Positions 56,027 to 64,000 of a stretch of 64,000 nt of DNA are shown here, one piece after another. Numbering within the stretch: the first letter of the stretch is position 1; every line of letters begins with the position of its first letter. A model generated the notes under the pieces. That model was given only the letters and a program-made list of their open reading frames with translations. It had not been told where the DNA came from and made no database searches. The stretch comes from Azospirillum thiophilum (GTDB lineage: Bacteria; Pseudomonadota; Alphaproteobacteria; Azospirillales; Azospirillaceae), in NCBI RefSeq assembly GCF_001305595.1, contig NZ_CP012401.1:1747001-1811000 (forward strand). Reading direction: 5' to 3'. The position numbers were made by a program, and so were the translations under genes.

Positions 56027-57081
56027 GATGGGTCCGTCCTGTGCAGCAGCGAGGCGTCGCCGTAGCTGAAGAAGCGATAGTTCTGGTCGATGGCGTGGGC
56101 GTAGGCCGCCCGCATGCGGTCATACCCGGCGAAGGCGCAGACCAGCATGAACAGGGTCGATTTCGGCAGGTGGAAGTTCGTCCACAGCAGGTCGACGATG
56201 CGGAAGCGGTAGCCGGGGGTGATGAAGATGCCGGTGTCGCCGCTGAAGGGGACCAGCGTCCCGTCCGGCCGTCCCGCCGTCTCCAGGATGCGCAGCGCGG
56301 TGGTGCCGACCGAGACGATCCGGCCGCCGGCCGCCCGTGTCTCGTTCACCGCGGCGGCGGTATCCGGAGAAATCTCGCCCCATTCGCTGTGCATCTTGTG
56401 GTCGGCGATGTCGTCGACCTTCACCGGCAGGAAGGTTCCGGCACCGACATGGAGCGTGACCGGCACGCGGCGCACCCCGCGGGCATCGAGCGCCGCCAGC
56501 AGGTCGGCCGTGAAGTGCAGCCCGGCGGTGGGGGCGGCGACGGCGCCCTCGCGCGCGGCGAAGACGGTCTGGTAATCGGCGTCGTCGCCCTTGTCGGCCT
56601 TGCGGCGGATGTAGGGCGGCAGCGGCATCCGGCCATGGCGGTGCAGCGCCTCCATCAGCTCCGCCCCGCCGGCGGAGAAGCGCAGCCGGACCTCCATGCC
56701 GTCCTTGGCGACGACCTCGGCGCTGAAATCCTCGGCGATCCGGATGACGTCGCCGGGCTTCAGCCGCTTGCCGGGCTTGGAGAAGGTCGCCCAGTCACGC
56801 TCGCCCAACCGCTTGTGCAGCGTGATCTCCACCGCCACCTCGCCGCGCCGGCCATCGAGGCGGGCGGGGATGACGCGGGTATCGTTCACGACCATCAGGT
56901 CGCCCGGCTGCAGCAGCGCGGGCAGGTCGCGGACGATCAGGTCGCGCAGGGGCAGGTCGCGCAGGGGCAGGTCGCGCAAGGTCGAACCCACCTCCAGCAG
57001 GCGGGCGGCGTCGCGCGGCCGGACGGGATGCTCGGCGATCCGGTCGGGCGGCAGGTCGAAGTCGAAATCGGCGGTCTTCAT
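56023..57081 (-). CDS. queA: S-adenosylmethionine:tRNA ribosyltransferase-isomerase
   Basis: Transfers the ribosyl of SAM to preQ1 in tRNA, forming epoxyqueuosine. 352 aa. [20 protein letters not shown] and [20 protein letters not shown] are family landmarks, as is [20 protein letters not shown]. Near residues 34-50 it contains an in-frame repeat of LRDLP encoded by a 15-bp tandem duplication, not normal for the family. First gene of the operon; its promoter should lie in 57082-57145. Confidence 0.95.
   Translation of the reverse strand: MKTADFDFDLPPDRIAEHPVRPRDAARLLEVGSTLRDLPLRDLPLRDLIVRDLPALLQPGDLMVVNDTRVIPARLDGRRGEVAVEITLHKRLGERDWATFSKPGKRLKPGDVIRIAEDFSAEVVAKDGMEVRLRFSAGGAELMEALHRHGRMPLPPYIRRKADKGDDADYQTVFAAREGAVAAPTAGLHFTADLLAALDARGVRRVPVTLHVGAGTFLPVKVDDIADHKMHSEWGEISPDTAAAVNETRAAGGRIVSVGTTALRILETAGRPDGTLVPFSGDTGIFITPGYRFRIVDLLWTNFHLPKSTLFMLVCAFAGYDRMRAAYAHAIDQNYRFFSYGDASLLHRTDPS
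56941..56979 (-). repeat. 15-bp tandem repeat inside queA
   Basis: The + strand reads GTCGCGCAGGGGCAG twice (56941-56955, 56956-56970) and then GTCGCGCAA, 2.6 copies, coding for repeated LRDLP. Each unit is a multiple of three, so copy changes keep the frame. Confidence 0.9.
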
Positions 57082-57145
57082 GGAGGGGGCAGCTATAGAC
57101 TGAACTGCGGGCGGATGGGAAGGGTTTGGGGTGTGCCAGACCTAT

Positions 57146-57257
57146 GCCCCCTCCCTAACCCTCCCCCGCATTCCGCGGGAGAGGGGACTGCCGCCGCAAT
57201 CCGACAAGGCTCCTGCCCCCTCTCCCGCCAACGGCGGGGGAGGGATGGGGAGGGGGC
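57146..57257. repeat. Inverted pair of GC-rich dispersed palindromic repeats (copies 2 and 3)
   Basis: 57215-57257 repeats the element at 33408-33448 (GCCCCCTCTCCCGC ... GGGGGAGGGATGGGGA), while 57146-57187 is a diverged copy in opposite orientation. Together they fill most of the 199-nt gap between queA and the convergently placed downstream region of the ABC1 kinase gene, and each can fold into a hairpin. Confidence 0.75.
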
Positions 57258-57280
57258 ATCCCCGTTTGCGACGCGCCCCC

Positions 57281-58627
57281 TCATTCCGCCTGCGGCAACC
57301 CCTGCGCAGCCAGCGCCGCGCTCTGCCGGGCCGCCAGCGCGTCGACGTCGAAGTCGCGGATCAGCCCCTGGAACATCTGGTACCAGTTCAGTTCTGCCTT
57401 CAGATGCAGGAAGACCGACCCCAACCCGATCGCGGCGCGGTCCATGAAGACGAACTCGCGCGGGATTTCCACGCCGCCGATGCGGCGCAGTTCGGCATGG
57501 ACCTTGCCGGCGGTCTCGCGGCCGTAATGACCACCGTTGGTTTCTTCGATCCTGCGCTGGCGATCCTCCATGATCGGGGCATAGACGAAGCGCGCCCAGA
57601 TGTTCAGCACGTCGACCAGCTCGTTCGACGGATCGACGAAGCCCCAGCTGCGGTAGGCTTCCACCGCCTGCTCGCGGTCGTCGGTGCGCAGCGCGTTGTA
57701 GAGGTCGATCACGCCCTTGACGAAGCTGGGCTTGAAGACGCGGATGCAGCCGAAATCCAGCAGGTTGATCGAGCGGTCGGGCCGGACCGTGTAGTTGCCG
57801 AGATGCGGGTCGCCATGGATGACGCCGTAATTGTAGAAGGGCACGTACCAGGCGCGGAACATGTTCATCGCCAGCTCGTCGCGCGCCTCTGGATGCTGGG
57901 CGACGAAATCCAGGATCCGGCGGCCCTCGACCCACTCCATCGTCAGCAGCCGGCGGGTCGATAGATCCGGCACCATGTCGGGCACATGGACGCCCGGCGT
58001 GTCGGCCAGCATGGACCGGTAGAGCCGAGCCTGCCGGGCTTCCCGTTCGTAATCCAGCTCCTCGCGCAGGCGGGCGCCGATCTCCGCCTGGATCTGGCGG
58101 GTGGAGATGGCGCTGTCGGTGCGCTCGAAGATCGCGAAGATCAGGCCGAGCTGCCTGAGGTCGGCCTCGACCGCCGAGCCCATGTCGGGATACTGCAGCT
58201 TGCAGGCCAGCTGCCGCCCGTCCGGCCCGACCGCCCGGTGGACCTGTCCCAGCGATGCGGCGGCGGCGGCCGTGCGCTCGAAGCTCTGGAAACGGGAGTT
58301 CCAGTCGGGGCCGAGCTCGCTCGCCATCCGCCGCTTGACGAAGGGCCAGCCCATCGACGGGGCGTCGGCCTGAAGCTGCGACAGTTCCTGGGTGTATTCC
58401 TTGGGCAGGGCGTCGGGGATGGTGGACAGGATCTGCGCCACCTTCATCAACGGTCCCTTCAACCCGCCCAGCGCGGCGCGGAGCTCCGCCGCATGGCGGT
58501 CGCGTTCCAGGCGGATGCCCAGCACGCGCTCGCCCGCCAGCCTTGCGGCCAGCCCCCCGACGGCGGTGCCGACCCGCGCATAGCGCGCGACCCGTCCGCC
58601 CCATGTGTTCTCTTCGTGTTCCGGCAT
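57281..58627 (-). CDS. ABC1/UbiB-family atypical kinase (AarF-like)
   Basis: 448 aa. ABC1 features: the N-terminal LMKVAQILSTIPDALP motif (K-V-A-Q where many members have K-x-G-Q), EADLRQLGLIFAIF, ELDYEREARQARLYRSML, the catalytic IHGDPHLGNY and the metal-binding LLDFGCIRVF. UbiB-type members support ubiquinone synthesis, but this subgroup has no long C-terminal membrane anchor and could serve another lipid pathway. ATG at 58627 (MPEHEENTWGGRVAR) is preferred over a longer frame from 58747. Confidence 0.88.
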   Translation of the reverse strand: MPEHEENTWGGRVARYARVGTAVGGLAARLAGERVLGIRLERDRHAAELRAALGGLKGPLMKVAQILSTIPDALPKEYTQELSQLQADAPSMGWPFVKRRMASELGPDWNSRFQSFERTAAAAASLGQVHRAVGPDGRQLACKLQYPDMGSAVEADLRQLGLIFAIFERTDSAISTRQIQAEIGARLREELDYEREARQARLYRSMLADTPGVHVPDMVPDLSTRRLLTMEWVEGRRILDFVAQHPEARDELAMNMFRAWYVPFYNYGVIHGDPHLGNYTVRPDRSINLLDFGCIRVFKPSFVKGVIDLYNALRTDDREQAVEAYRSWGFVDPSNELVDVLNIWARFVYAPIMEDRQRRIEETNGGHYGRETAGKVHAELRRIGGVEIPREFVFMDRAAIGLGSVFLHLKAELNWYQMFQGLIRDFDVDALAARQSAALAAQGLPQAE

Positions 58628-58997
58628 GCCCACAAGGTGGGTGCGGGCCGTGCAAAAGGCCACCCCCCTCCCCGACGGAGGAAGCCGGCGGAGGGTGCCC
58701 GGATGACGCTGCAACGCAATGTGCGATTTTCTTGACAGCCATCGCAAAGGGGAGCAGGCTTCGTCTTACAGTAATAGACACCGAGGTGAAGTGAGCGGAA
58801 TTCGGAACGACCGCGACGTTCAAGCAAATAGCTTGGGCGAGACAGTAGAGACCGATACCAGGGAGGGTGAGTAAGATCATGACTCCACCGGCGCTTACGT
58901 GATCATGCCGATTTGTTCGGTACTGGCAACTCAGGTTTCAGTCAGAAATTCATCCGCCTGATTGGCGATATCATTTGGGCTGCTGATGCCCTATGCG
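58628..58997. other. Noncoding stretch ahead of the 59.0-kb hairpin
   Basis: About 370 nt without a credible gene. A perfect TTGACA lies at 58732-58737 on the + strand, but no good -10 box stands 16-18 nt after it. The heptamer GATCATG occurs twice around 58876-58912. No riboswitch or known RNA family was recognised. It may be a leader or a small RNA ending at the hairpin that follows. Confidence 0.4.
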
Positions 58998-59031
58998 AAG
59001 GCCCTCGCTCCCGATCCGGAGCGAGGGCCTT
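58998..59031 (+). terminator. Strong 14-bp stem terminator or attenuator
   Basis: AAGGCCCTCGCTCC (58998-59011) pairs perfectly with GGAGCGAGGGCCTT (59018-59031) over a 6-nt loop, then TTGTGTTT. No coding gene ends just upstream on this strand, so it either ends a noncoding transcript or attenuates the gene at 59234. Confidence 0.75.
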
Positions 59032-59094
59032 TGTGTTTCGGGGGTTTGGCCCTTGCTTCCCAGCCTGGGAGCGGGACGCTCTCCAGCCAATAGG

Positions 59095-59122
59095 TTTCAA
59101 ACGATACTGTTTGCGTATGAAA
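59095..59122. promoter_or_regulatory. Imperfect 28-bp palindrome upstream of the binding-protein gene
   Basis: A 28-bp segment from TTTCAAACGATAC to TGCGTATGAAA has about 9 of 14 symmetric positions paired, with outer arms TTTCA/TGAAA. Located 112 nt before the binding-protein start, it could be a regulator site. Supported only by symmetry. Confidence 0.35.
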
Positions 59123-59233
59123 TCAAATCCCGCTATCCACGAAGTCGGCCGATGCGGCGGGACGCCGCAGCCCAAACGGGAAGCAGTCCCCAACGGAAGA
59201 ACGGCCGGACAAGACGAGGATGGGGAGGATCGC

Positions 59234-60472
59234 ATGAACCAGTTCCTACGGCCGCTCGCGCTGACCGCGGCGCTCCTGGCCACCACCGCCTTCGGTGCCA
59301 GCGCCGGGGCCAACGCCCAGACAGCCAACGCCCAAGCCGCCAAGCCGGTGCGCATCGGCGTGCTGGCCGACGAGGCCGGCTTCGCTTCCGACATCGGCGG
59401 CAAGGGCGCGGTGCTCGCCACGCGGATGGCGGTGGAGGATTTCGGCGGCAAGGTGCTCGACCGGCCGGTCGAGGTGCTGTCGGCCGACATGCAGAACAAG
59501 CCCGACGTGGCGTCGAACATCGTGCGGAGCTGGTTCGACATCGACGGCGTCGACATGGTGACGGACATCCCCGTCTCCTCGGTGGCGCTGGCCGTGCAGG
59601 CGGTCGCGCGCGAGAAGAAGAAGGTGCTGATGATCAGCGCCGCGACGACGACCGAGCTGACCAACGCACAATGCTCGCCCTACACGATCCATTGGGCCGA
59701 CGACACCGCCTCGCTGGCGGTGGGAACCACCAAGGCGGTGGTGCAGTCGGGCGGCACCAGCTGGTACTTCATCACCGCCGACTTCGCCTTCGGCTCGGCG
59801 ATGGAAAAGGCCGCGACCGACGCGATCAAACAGGCCGGCGGCACCGTGGTCGGCGGCGTCCGCCACCCGATGGGCACCAGCGATTTCGGCTCCTATCTGT
59901 TGAGCGCGCAGGGCAGCGGCGCCAAGGTGGTGGCGCTGGCCAATGTCGGGGCCGAGACCATCGGGACCATCAAGCAGGCGGGCGAGTTCGGCCTGACCCA
60001 GTCCGGCCAGCGGCTGGTCGGCTACATCGTCTTCATCACCGACATCCACTCGCTCGGCCTCGACCTCGCCAAGGGGCTGTACGTCACCAGCGGCTTCTAT
60101 TGGGACCGCAATGACCGGACGAGGGCGTGGAGCAAGCGCTTCTTCGACCGCCACGGCAAGATGCCGACCAAGGAACAGGCCAACACCTATCTCGCCACCC
60201 TGCATTGGCTGAAGGGGGTGAAGGCGGCGGGAACCACCGATGCGGAAGCGGTCACCGCCGCGATGAAGGCGATGCCGACTGATTATTTCGGCACCCCCGG
60301 CAGTATCCGCAAGGACGGCCGCGTCCTTTATGACCTCGAGCTGTACCAGGTGAAGAGCCCGGCGGAGAGCAAGGCGCCGTGGGACTATTACAAGCAGGTC
60401 CGCAGCATCCCGGCCGCCGAAGCCTTCCTGCCGCTGGAGGCCAGCGCCTGTCCGTTCGTGAAGGCCCAGTGA
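59234..60472 (+). CDS. Branched-chain amino acid-type ABC transporter substrate-binding protein (orphan)
   Basis: Periplasmic binding protein of 412 aa (Leu/Ile/Val-binding, Peripla_BP_6 family). Signal peptide at residues 1-29 with cleavage near ANAQ. Core segments: KPVRIGVLADEAGFASDIGG, GAVLATRMAVEDFGGKVLD, GTSWYFITADFAFGSAMEK and QANTYLATLHWLKGV. No permease or ATPase gene is adjacent, so it must serve a transporter elsewhere. GGGGAGGAT precedes the ATG at 59234; longer upstream frames cross the hairpin and are rejected. Confidence 0.9.
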   Translation: MNQFLRPLALTAALLATTAFGASAGANAQTANAQAAKPVRIGVLADEAGFASDIGGKGAVLATRMAVEDFGGKVLDRPVEVLSADMQNKPDVASNIVRSWFDIDGVDMVTDIPVSSVALAVQAVAREKKKVLMISAATTTELTNAQCSPYTIHWADDTASLAVGTTKAVVQSGGTSWYFITADFAFGSAMEKAATDAIKQAGGTVVGGVRHPMGTSDFGSYLLSAQGSGAKVVALANVGAETIGTIKQAGEFGLTQSGQRLVGYIVFITDIHSLGLDLAKGLYVTSGFYWDRNDRTRAWSKRFFDRHGKMPTKEQANTYLATLHWLKGVKAAGTTDAEAVTAAMKAMPTDYFGTPGSIRKDGRVLYDLELYQVKSPAESKAPWDYYKQVRSIPAAEAFLPLEASACPFVKAQ

Positions 60473-60598
60473 GCCCGGCCCGGCGCTTGGTGCAGACGTG
60501 ACCTGCGGATCGCGGCCGGCGGAAAAGCGGCCGAGAGGGGTTCCCGCCGAACCGCGATCCGGGTTACACTCCGCTCTTTAGGCGCGCGGGGAAGGTTC

Positions 60599-61621
60599 GT
60601 GGATCTACAGGTGCAAAGCGAGCGGCAGAACGACACCGGACGGTTGCGTTCGTCGGCGCTGACGCGCCCGGTCTTCGCCGCGTTGGACCTCGGCACCAAC
60701 AATTGCCGTCTGCTGGTCGCCAAATCCGCCCCCGGCGGCTTCCGCGTCATCGATGCCTTTTCCCGCATCGTCCGGCTGGGCGAGGGGTTGAGCCGCAACG
60801 ATCATCTTTCGGTGCCGGCGATGGAACGCACCATCGCAGCACTCCGCGTCTGCGGCTCCAAGATCGAGCGGCGCGGGGTCACCGCGGTGCGCGCCGTCGG
60901 GACGGAGGCCTGCCGCCGCGCCGCCAACGGAGCCGCCTTCGTCGAGTCGGTGGAGCGCGAGACCGGTATTTCCCTTGAGATCATCTCCAGCCAGGAAGAA
61001 GGGCGGCTGGCGCTGGCCGGCTGCGCCGCGCTGCTGGAGCCGACCCATCCCTATGCGCTGGTGTTCGACATCGGCGGCGGCTCGACCGAGCTGATGTGGC
61101 TGGCGGTGGAGAAGGGGCGGGCGCCGCGCCTGCTGGACCAGACCTCCGTCCGCTGCGGCGTCATCGGCCTGACCGAGGAATATGGCGGCCCCAATGTCAC
61201 GCGCGTCAATTACGACCGCATGGTCGAGGCGGTGGCCGACGCCATCGCGTCCTTCGAGGCGCGCAACCGCATCCAGAGCCGGGTCGATGCCGGCAAGGTG
61301 CAGATGCTTGGCACCTCGGGCACGGTGACGACGCTGGCCGGCGTGCATCTGGGGCTTTGCCGCTACGACCGGCGGGCGGTGGACGGCAGCTATCTGCGCG
61401 TCGACCACGCCCGCACGGTGATCGACCATCTGGTCGCGCAGGATTTCGACGGCCGCGCCCGCCATCCTTGTATCGGACAGGATCGCGCCGATCTGGTGGT
61501 CGCCGGCTGCGCCGTTCTGGACGCCCTGTGCGACGTCTGGCCGGTGGAGCGGCTGCGCATCGCCGACCGCGGCCTGCGCGAAGGAATTCTGGTGGACCTG
61601 ATGGGGGCCGCCGGCGAATGA
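60599..61621 (+). CDS. Ppx/GppA family phosphatase
   Basis: Exopolyphosphatase or pppGpp phosphohydrolase, 340 aa of the ASKHA fold. ALDLGTNNCRLLVA (phosphate 1), VFDIGGGSTELMWL (phosphate 2) and GTSGTVTTLAG are intact. It ends after the Ppx catalytic core, lacking the C-terminal HD-like domain of E. coli Ppx, which fits the short alphaproteobacterial type. It uses GTG at 60599 with GGGGAAGG upstream; a second GTG at 60611 is possible. Followed after 54 nt by rlmE, a conserved pairing. Confidence 0.92.
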   Translation: MDLQVQSERQNDTGRLRSSALTRPVFAALDLGTNNCRLLVAKSAPGGFRVIDAFSRIVRLGEGLSRNDHLSVPAMERTIAALRVCGSKIERRGVTAVRAVGTEACRRAANGAAFVESVERETGISLEIISSQEEGRLALAGCAALLEPTHPYALVFDIGGGSTELMWLAVEKGRAPRLLDQTSVRCGVIGLTEEYGGPNVTRVNYDRMVEAVADAIASFEARNRIQSRVDAGKVQMLGTSGTVTTLAGVHLGLCRYDRRAVDGSYLRVDHARTVIDHLVAQDFDGRARHPCIGQDRADLVVAGCAVLDALCDVWPVERLRIADRGLREGILVDLMGAAGE

Positions 61622-61675
61622 CCGGGCAGGGGGACGAACTCCCATGCACCGGATGACCGAGGAACAGCAGCGATC

Positions 61676-62407
61676 ATGACCGACAAGACTCCGTCCTCGC
61701 GCCCCGGCGGGCGCCGTGCCACCGTCCGCGTGAAGACCGCCGGCAAGCGCACGGAATCCTCCAAGCGCTGGCTGGAGCGCCACCTGAACGACCCGTATGT
61801 CGCCGAGGCGACCAAGCGCGGCTACCGGTCGCGCGCCGCCTTCAAGCTGTTGCAACTGGACGAGAAGTTCCGCCTGCTCGGCCCCGGCAAGCGCGTGGTC
61901 GATCTGGGCGCCGCCCCCGGCGGCTGGACCCAGATCGCGGTGGACAAGGTGCAGGCTGCCAAGGAAGGCTGGAAAGTCGTCGGACTCGACATCCTGCCGA
62001 TGGACCCGGTCCCCGGCGCCACCATCATGCAGGCCGATTTCCTGGAGGAGGGTGCCGCCGAGGCGCTGAAGGAGGCGCTCGGCGGGCAGGCCGATCTGGT
62101 GCTGAGCGACATGGCCGCTCCCACCACCGGCCACCAGCAGACCGACCATCTGCGCATCATGGGTCTGGCCGAGGCCGCCTACGACTTCGCAGAGGAGGTG
62201 CTGGCGCCGGGTGGAGCCTTCGTCGCCAAGCTGTTCCAGGGCGGGGCGGAGCGGTCCCTGCTCGACCGGCTGCGGCGTGACTTCGCCGTGGTCAAGCATG
62301 CCAAGCCGCCGGCCAGCCGCGCGGAATCGTCGGAGACCTATGTGGTCGCCACCGGCTTCCGCGGCGGCAACGCCGGCGACCGAGCCGACGACAGGGTCGA
62401 AGACTGA
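61676..62407 (+). CDS. rlmE: 23S rRNA (uridine-2'-O-)-methyltransferase RlmE
   Basis: FtsJ/RrmJ methyltransferase that modifies U2552 of 23S rRNA. 243 aa. The catalytic residues are visible: Lys in YRSRAAFKLLQLDEKF, SAM loop VDLGAAPGGWTQIA, Asp in VLSDMAAPTTGH and Lys in FVAKLFQGGAE. A basic N-terminal tail of about 30 residues precedes the domain. Probably co-transcribed with the Ppx/GppA gene. Confidence 0.95.
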   Translation: MTDKTPSSRPGGRRATVRVKTAGKRTESSKRWLERHLNDPYVAEATKRGYRSRAAFKLLQLDEKFRLLGPGKRVVDLGAAPGGWTQIAVDKVQAAKEGWKVVGLDILPMDPVPGATIMQADFLEEGAAEALKEALGGQADLVLSDMAAPTTGHQQTDHLRIMGLAEAAYDFAEEVLAPGGAFVAKLFQGGAERSLLDRLRRDFAVVKHAKPPASRAESSETYVVATGFRGGNAGDRADDRVED

Positions 62408-62460
62408 CGCATTTCGCGCCTGCACACAGGCTTGCATAACAGATGCTGTGTGCGCACGGG

Positions 62461-63999
<1,539 letters not shown>

Positions 64000-64000
64000 G

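Noticed and set aside
56941..56979. Short repeats as a possible CRISPR remnant
   Set aside because: Units are contiguous, 15 bp, and inside queA; there are no spacers and no cas genes.
58913..59233. Upstream extension of the binding protein by 107 codons
   Set aside because: It crosses a 14-bp terminator hairpin and encodes no conserved sequence; the signal peptide begins at 59234.

Overview
The window looks like chromosome from an alphaproteobacterium of the Rhodospirillales, most likely Azospirillum or a close relative. This is inferred from high GC, an ATP12-type F1 assembly chaperone, type III pantothenate kinase, RNase J, a short alphaproteobacterial prolyl-tRNA synthetase, and the order nuoA-N, birA, coaX, rnj, mce, DUF1467, proS, lolC, lolD. 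No insertion sequence, prophage, integrase, plasmid gene or CRISPR array was seen. Most of the sequence is ordinary housekeeping DNA.

Layout. 1-1423: a thioredoxin-reductase-like flavoprotein (cut by the left edge) diverges from an Rrf2 regulator over an operator-like region. 1433-7087: propionyl-CoA synthetase, a FrnE/DsbA-type oxidoreductase and several small conserved or secreted proteins. 7141-7421: promoter, tRNA-Asp and intrinsic terminator. 7442-22220: the complete 14-gene complex I operon. 22231-26354: birA, coaX, rnj, mce and a DUF1467 protein follow almost without gaps. 26392-28793: tag, a possible small RNA and two coupled unknown genes sit between DUF1467 and proS. 28939-32385: proS and lolCD. 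32505-38686: a dienelactone hydrolase-like protein, an isochorismatase-fold protein lacking the usual Cys, the coupled crcB/pseudouridine synthase/HAD/ATP12 genes, a PRC-barrel protein and YgfZ. 38841-43691: a BMP-family (nucleoside-type) ABC importer. 44351-45993: psd and pssA, the two steps to phosphatidylethanolamine. 46545-48127: a probable RiPP precursor with two nitrile-hydratase-like leader modules and a GG site, diverging from a double-GNAT protein. 49499-51904: a chemoreceptor. 57081 down to 52028: queA, tgt, queF, queG and an Eis-like acetyltransferase. 57281-63999: an ABC1 kinase, an orphan branched-chain-type binding protein behind a long noncoding leader, Ppx/GppA, RlmE and GuaB.

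How they work together. Complex I dominates. PrpE and methylmalonyl-CoA epimerase fit propionate assimilation. The lol, psd/pssA and lipoprotein genes belong to envelope maintenance. Tgt, QueA, QueF and QueG cover the late queuosine pathway.

The most interesting locus is 46545-48127. A tandem-NHLP precursor beside a GNAT protein, with no other maturase gene in view, matches the layout of GNAT-acylated RiPPs (selidamide type) and may encode an undescribed lipidated or acylated peptide. Next in interest are a 15-His loop in NuoL, a 52-nt hairpin at 48473-48524, candidate small RNAs near 27 kb and 59 kb, and the Cys-to-Ser change in the isochorismatase-fold protein.
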